A model generated the notes under the pieces. That model saw nothing but the letters and a program-made list of their open reading frames with translations. It searched no databases and was not told the origin of the DNA. From positions 1 to 8,187 of the forward strand of contig CAZRWU010000148.1 of NCBI GenBank assembly GCA_964603915.1: a stretch of DNA of 8,187 nt. The letters are read 5' to 3'. Source of the stretch: REEP01 sp964603915. GTDB lineage: Bacteria > Pseudomonadota > Alphaproteobacteria > Rhodospirillales > Defluviicoccaceae. The translations under genes were made by a program, and so were the position numbers. Of this stretch, positions 6,327 through 8,187 are shown in pieces (positions within the stretch are counted from its first letter, which is position 1; every line of letters begins with the position of its first letter).

Positions 6327-7934
6327 TCAATCGGGAATATAAGCGTGCGTCAAGGGATAAACCTCTCGCAGGAACTCGGCAAGCCGCGCATCGGCGCTGG
6401 CCATGTCCATGTCCGGCGGGACTGCCGTGACCAGCCTGACCAGCGCGCCGTCGGTGCGATTGCGCGTCAATGCGTCCCAGAAAATGAGCCACTTGACGAG
6501 ATACTCGTTGGTCACATGGCGGCCACGCTGCTGAAACCAGTAGTAAACGAGCTGCTTGGAAAGCCCTTTCGCGATTACCGCCCGTTTGACCGTCACGTCC
6601 CCGCCATCGGCGGCGACGGCGGGGATGCGATGATCGGAGAGTTCGGTGATCTCCCAGCCGCCGCCGGGGATGCATGAACGAGGCGAGTGAGCCGAGGCGC
6701 CGGTGCGCTGAGACGCGTAATAGGCGACCCAGAGATTGACCGGGTGCGGTTCTCCGGAGCGCCAGTAGTCGGCGAGGAAGTGATCGTCCAATCGCAGCAC
6801 ATCCCGGTACTGCTTCTCCAGCGTATGTTCCTGCCCATGCCAGTCCCTGATCTGGATGGGAAACAGCGCCAGGCTCTGCCGCTCCGGAACGATCTCGCCG
6901 CGCGAGGGCGCGCTGTTGGCGGCGACAGAGGCGGCGATCAGCAAAACCATGGCGACGATGAGCGGTTTCGACCTTGTCTCGGCGGATGCCGCCGCCGCCG
7001 GCGCCCCACTGTGCTTCCTCGGCCATAGCAGCTCCAGGCGCAACAGATCGCCGAGAGAGGCGCGGCGCCCGCTGAGGCGGGCGAGGAGCAGCATCTCGCC
7101 GAAGAACAAGCCAATCGCGGCGAGAAAGATGATCCAGCCCTCGAACATGTGCAGAAAGCCTTCCGCCGACGCGATGCCAAGGGTATCGACCAGCACGCCG
7201 GTCACGCCGATGCGGAAGCTGTTGATCAGAACGGTGATCGGCAGGGTCGAGACGAACAGCAGAATTTTATGCCAGTTCGGCCCCTTGTATAGATACGCGC
7301 AGAGGAACCCGAAGCTCATCAAAGGAAAAAGATAGCGCAGTCCGCTGCAGGCCTCGACAACCTGCAATTTGTAGTGGCCAAGATCGATGACATTACCCTC
7401 GATGAAGACGGGAATGTTCATCAACCTGATAAAGGCAACGCCGATATTGGAAGAGATGAGCTGAAGTTCAGCCGACAGGTTCCGGTACAGAAAATCGGGG
7501 AGAGGCACCATGAAGAAAAGATAAATCAGCGGCGCCCAGATGACCTTGAATCCTCTCCAACCGACCCAGGTCAAGGCGATGCCGATGATCATGAGGATGA
7601 AGGCATAATGAATAAGAGTATAGATCGTGCTCAGCTTGCCGAAAAAACCGACAAAAAGACCCAGCAGAACGAGCGCGACGCCCGCCCACGATCCACTCGG
7701 TTGAACCGCCGACAGTTCTTCCCGTTTCTGCCAGATGAGCCATGCCGATATCAGCGGCACCAAGTAGGCGTAGTTGTACTCCTCTTGCTCCCAGCCCGCG
7801 ACCATCTGCCGCAAGCCATCGAGGAAAACGGTCGTCATGCCGACGACGACGAGAAGGCTGATGACGGCCATCGGCAGGATACCAGAAGGCGCTCGCCCAA
7901 GGATGTGGGGGGCGAAGTCTGTCTCCTTGGTCAT
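6327..7934 (-). CDS. xrtD: Exosortase with fused C-terminal EpsI domain, XrtD-like (VPLPA-CTERM type)
   Basis: The 535-residue fusion has two parts. Residues 1-300 form a multi-helix membrane exosortase (EpsH family) with the putative Cys-Arg-His triad at Cys196 (VVEACSGLRYLFP), Arg241 (INSFRIG) and His262 (GFLHMFEGW). Exosortases are thought to cleave and transfer secreted proteins bearing a C-terminal sorting tail. After a linker, a membrane helix at about 325-340 leads into an EpsI domain (about 345-535). Its conserved HSPRSCIPGGGWEI places His416 and Cys421, and YYWFQQRGR follows. The block from Cys196 to the EGFLHMFEGW region resembles my recollection of XrtD, the VPLPA-CTERM-specific exosortase of alphaproteobacteria, more than XrtA; the family call is firm, the subtype less so. 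The ATG at 7934 has GCGAGG ending 9 nt upstream, a good ribosome site. It precedes prsT on the same strand. No sorted substrate gene is visible in the window. Confidence 0.9.
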   Translation of the reverse strand: MTKETDFAPHILGRAPSGILPMAVISLLVVVGMTTVFLDGLRQMVAGWEQEEYNYAYLVPLISAWLIWQKREELSAVQPSGSWAGVALVLLGLFVGFFGKLSTIYTLIHYAFILMIIGIALTWVGWRGFKVIWAPLIYLFFMVPLPDFLYRNLSAELQLISSNIGVAFIRLMNIPVFIEGNVIDLGHYKLQVVEACSGLRYLFPLMSFGFLCAYLYKGPNWHKILLFVSTLPITVLINSFRIGVTGVLVDTLGIASAEGFLHMFEGWIIFLAAIGLFFGEMLLLARLSGRRASLGDLLRLELLWPRKHSGAPAAAASAETRSKPLIVAMVLLIAASVAANSAPSRGEIVPERQSLALFPIQIRDWHGQEHTLEKQYRDVLRLDDHFLADYWRSGEPHPVNLWVAYYASQRTGASAHSPRSCIPGGGWEITELSDHRIPAVAADGGDVTVKRAVIAKGLSKQLVYYWFQQRGRHVTNEYLVKWLIFWDALTRNRTDGALVRLVTAVPPDMDMASADARLAEFLREVYPLTHAYIPD

Positions 7935-8144
7935 GCGTTCGATCCTCGCTCCGTTTTTTCGTGCTTTATCCCGCTCCGGCCGCCGCGATGCCGCCGGATC
8001 TCTTGTCTCATCAGCGCAGGGCGAATTTCAAGCCGGTCTCGCTGCCTCGGCCGGCGCCATGGACGCCAGCGGCGACGGCGTTGCGAGAAAAGTGTCCGCT
8101 TGGTCTCTGACGAGGAGCGCTGTTCCGTCCGCAGACTGACCCGA
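7935..8144 (-). other. Probable untranslated leader of the exosortase gene
   Basis: No convincing gene lies between the predicted promoter and the exosortase ATG. One minus-strand frame is open from the edge and overlaps the ATG (ATGA), but its roughly 80 residues are extremely Arg-rich and resemble no family. A second is open from the edge and ends near 8027 with an Ala/Pro-rich sequence. A perfect 6-bp stem TCCGGC/GCCGGA with a 12-nt loop (7975-7998) lies upstream of the ribosome site. If the promoter at 8145-8173 is real, the leader is about 200 nt. The alternative is that it holds the tail of an upstream gene. Confidence 0.4.
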
Positions 8145-8173
8145 AGTATAAGTTTTCCCGCATCCTCGCTCAA
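8145..8173 (-). promoter_or_regulatory. Candidate sigma-70 promoter for the exosortase gene
   Basis: On the minus strand TTGAGC (8173-8168) and TATACT (8150-8145) are separated by exactly 17 bp. The -10 matches TATAAT at five of six positions and the -35 matches TTGACA at four of six. Transcription would start near 8138 and run into the exosortase gene. It is the best promoter-like pair I found in the window, but a chance match is possible. Confidence 0.5.
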
Positions 8174-8187
8174 CCCGGACGCTTGGC

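Noticed and set aside
7931..8173. A minus-strand frame of about 80 codons overlapping the exosortase ATG
   Set aside because: Extremely Arg-rich composition, TTG start falling on the predicted -35 element, and no family resemblance.

Overview
The window carries part of an exopolysaccharide/exosortase locus from a GC-rich Gram-negative bacterium, most likely an alphaproteobacterium. The strongest clue is an exosortase fused to an EpsI domain, with core motifs that look like the XrtD (VPLPA-CTERM-specific) subfamily. Codon use is uniformly GC-rich. No tRNA, rRNA, CRISPR array or insertion sequence is visible.

Layout. Four genes lie on the minus strand, read right to left: the exosortase-EpsI fusion (7934-6327), a giant TPR lipoprotein of the PrsT family (6236-3750), a Wzz/GNVR-type polysaccharide chain-length determinant (2182-428) and the N-terminal 113 codons of its partner bacterial tyrosine autokinase (339 to the left edge). 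The kinase fragment starts at GTG and is cut within the Walker A region. One gene runs the other way in the middle: a non-hydrolysing UDP-GlcNAc 2-epimerase (wecB, about 2557-3690, + strand). It is convergent with prsT and divergent from the chain-length gene. The wecB/chain-length intergenic region (2183-2556) is about 370 bp, partly AT-richer, and holds a perfect 8-bp inverted repeat. The right end (7935-8187) looks like promoter plus a long leader for the exosortase gene rather than coding sequence.

How the genes fit together. WecB makes UDP-ManNAc as a sugar-nucleotide precursor. The chain-length protein and the tyrosine kinase form the inner-membrane co-polymerase pair that sets polymer length. 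PrsT is the lipid-anchored TPR protein that travels with exosortase/EPS loci. The exosortase is an integral membrane transpeptidase-like enzyme thought to process secreted proteins with a short C-terminal sorting tail. No glycosyltransferase, polymerase, flippase, outer-membrane export porin or sorted substrate protein is in view, so the locus must continue outside the window.

This is a known type of system rather than an undescribed one. The points worth a second look are the inverted placement of wecB inside an otherwise co-directional set, the operator-like repeat, the duplicated coiled-coil motif in the chain-length protein, and the predicted promoter and leader of the exosortase gene.
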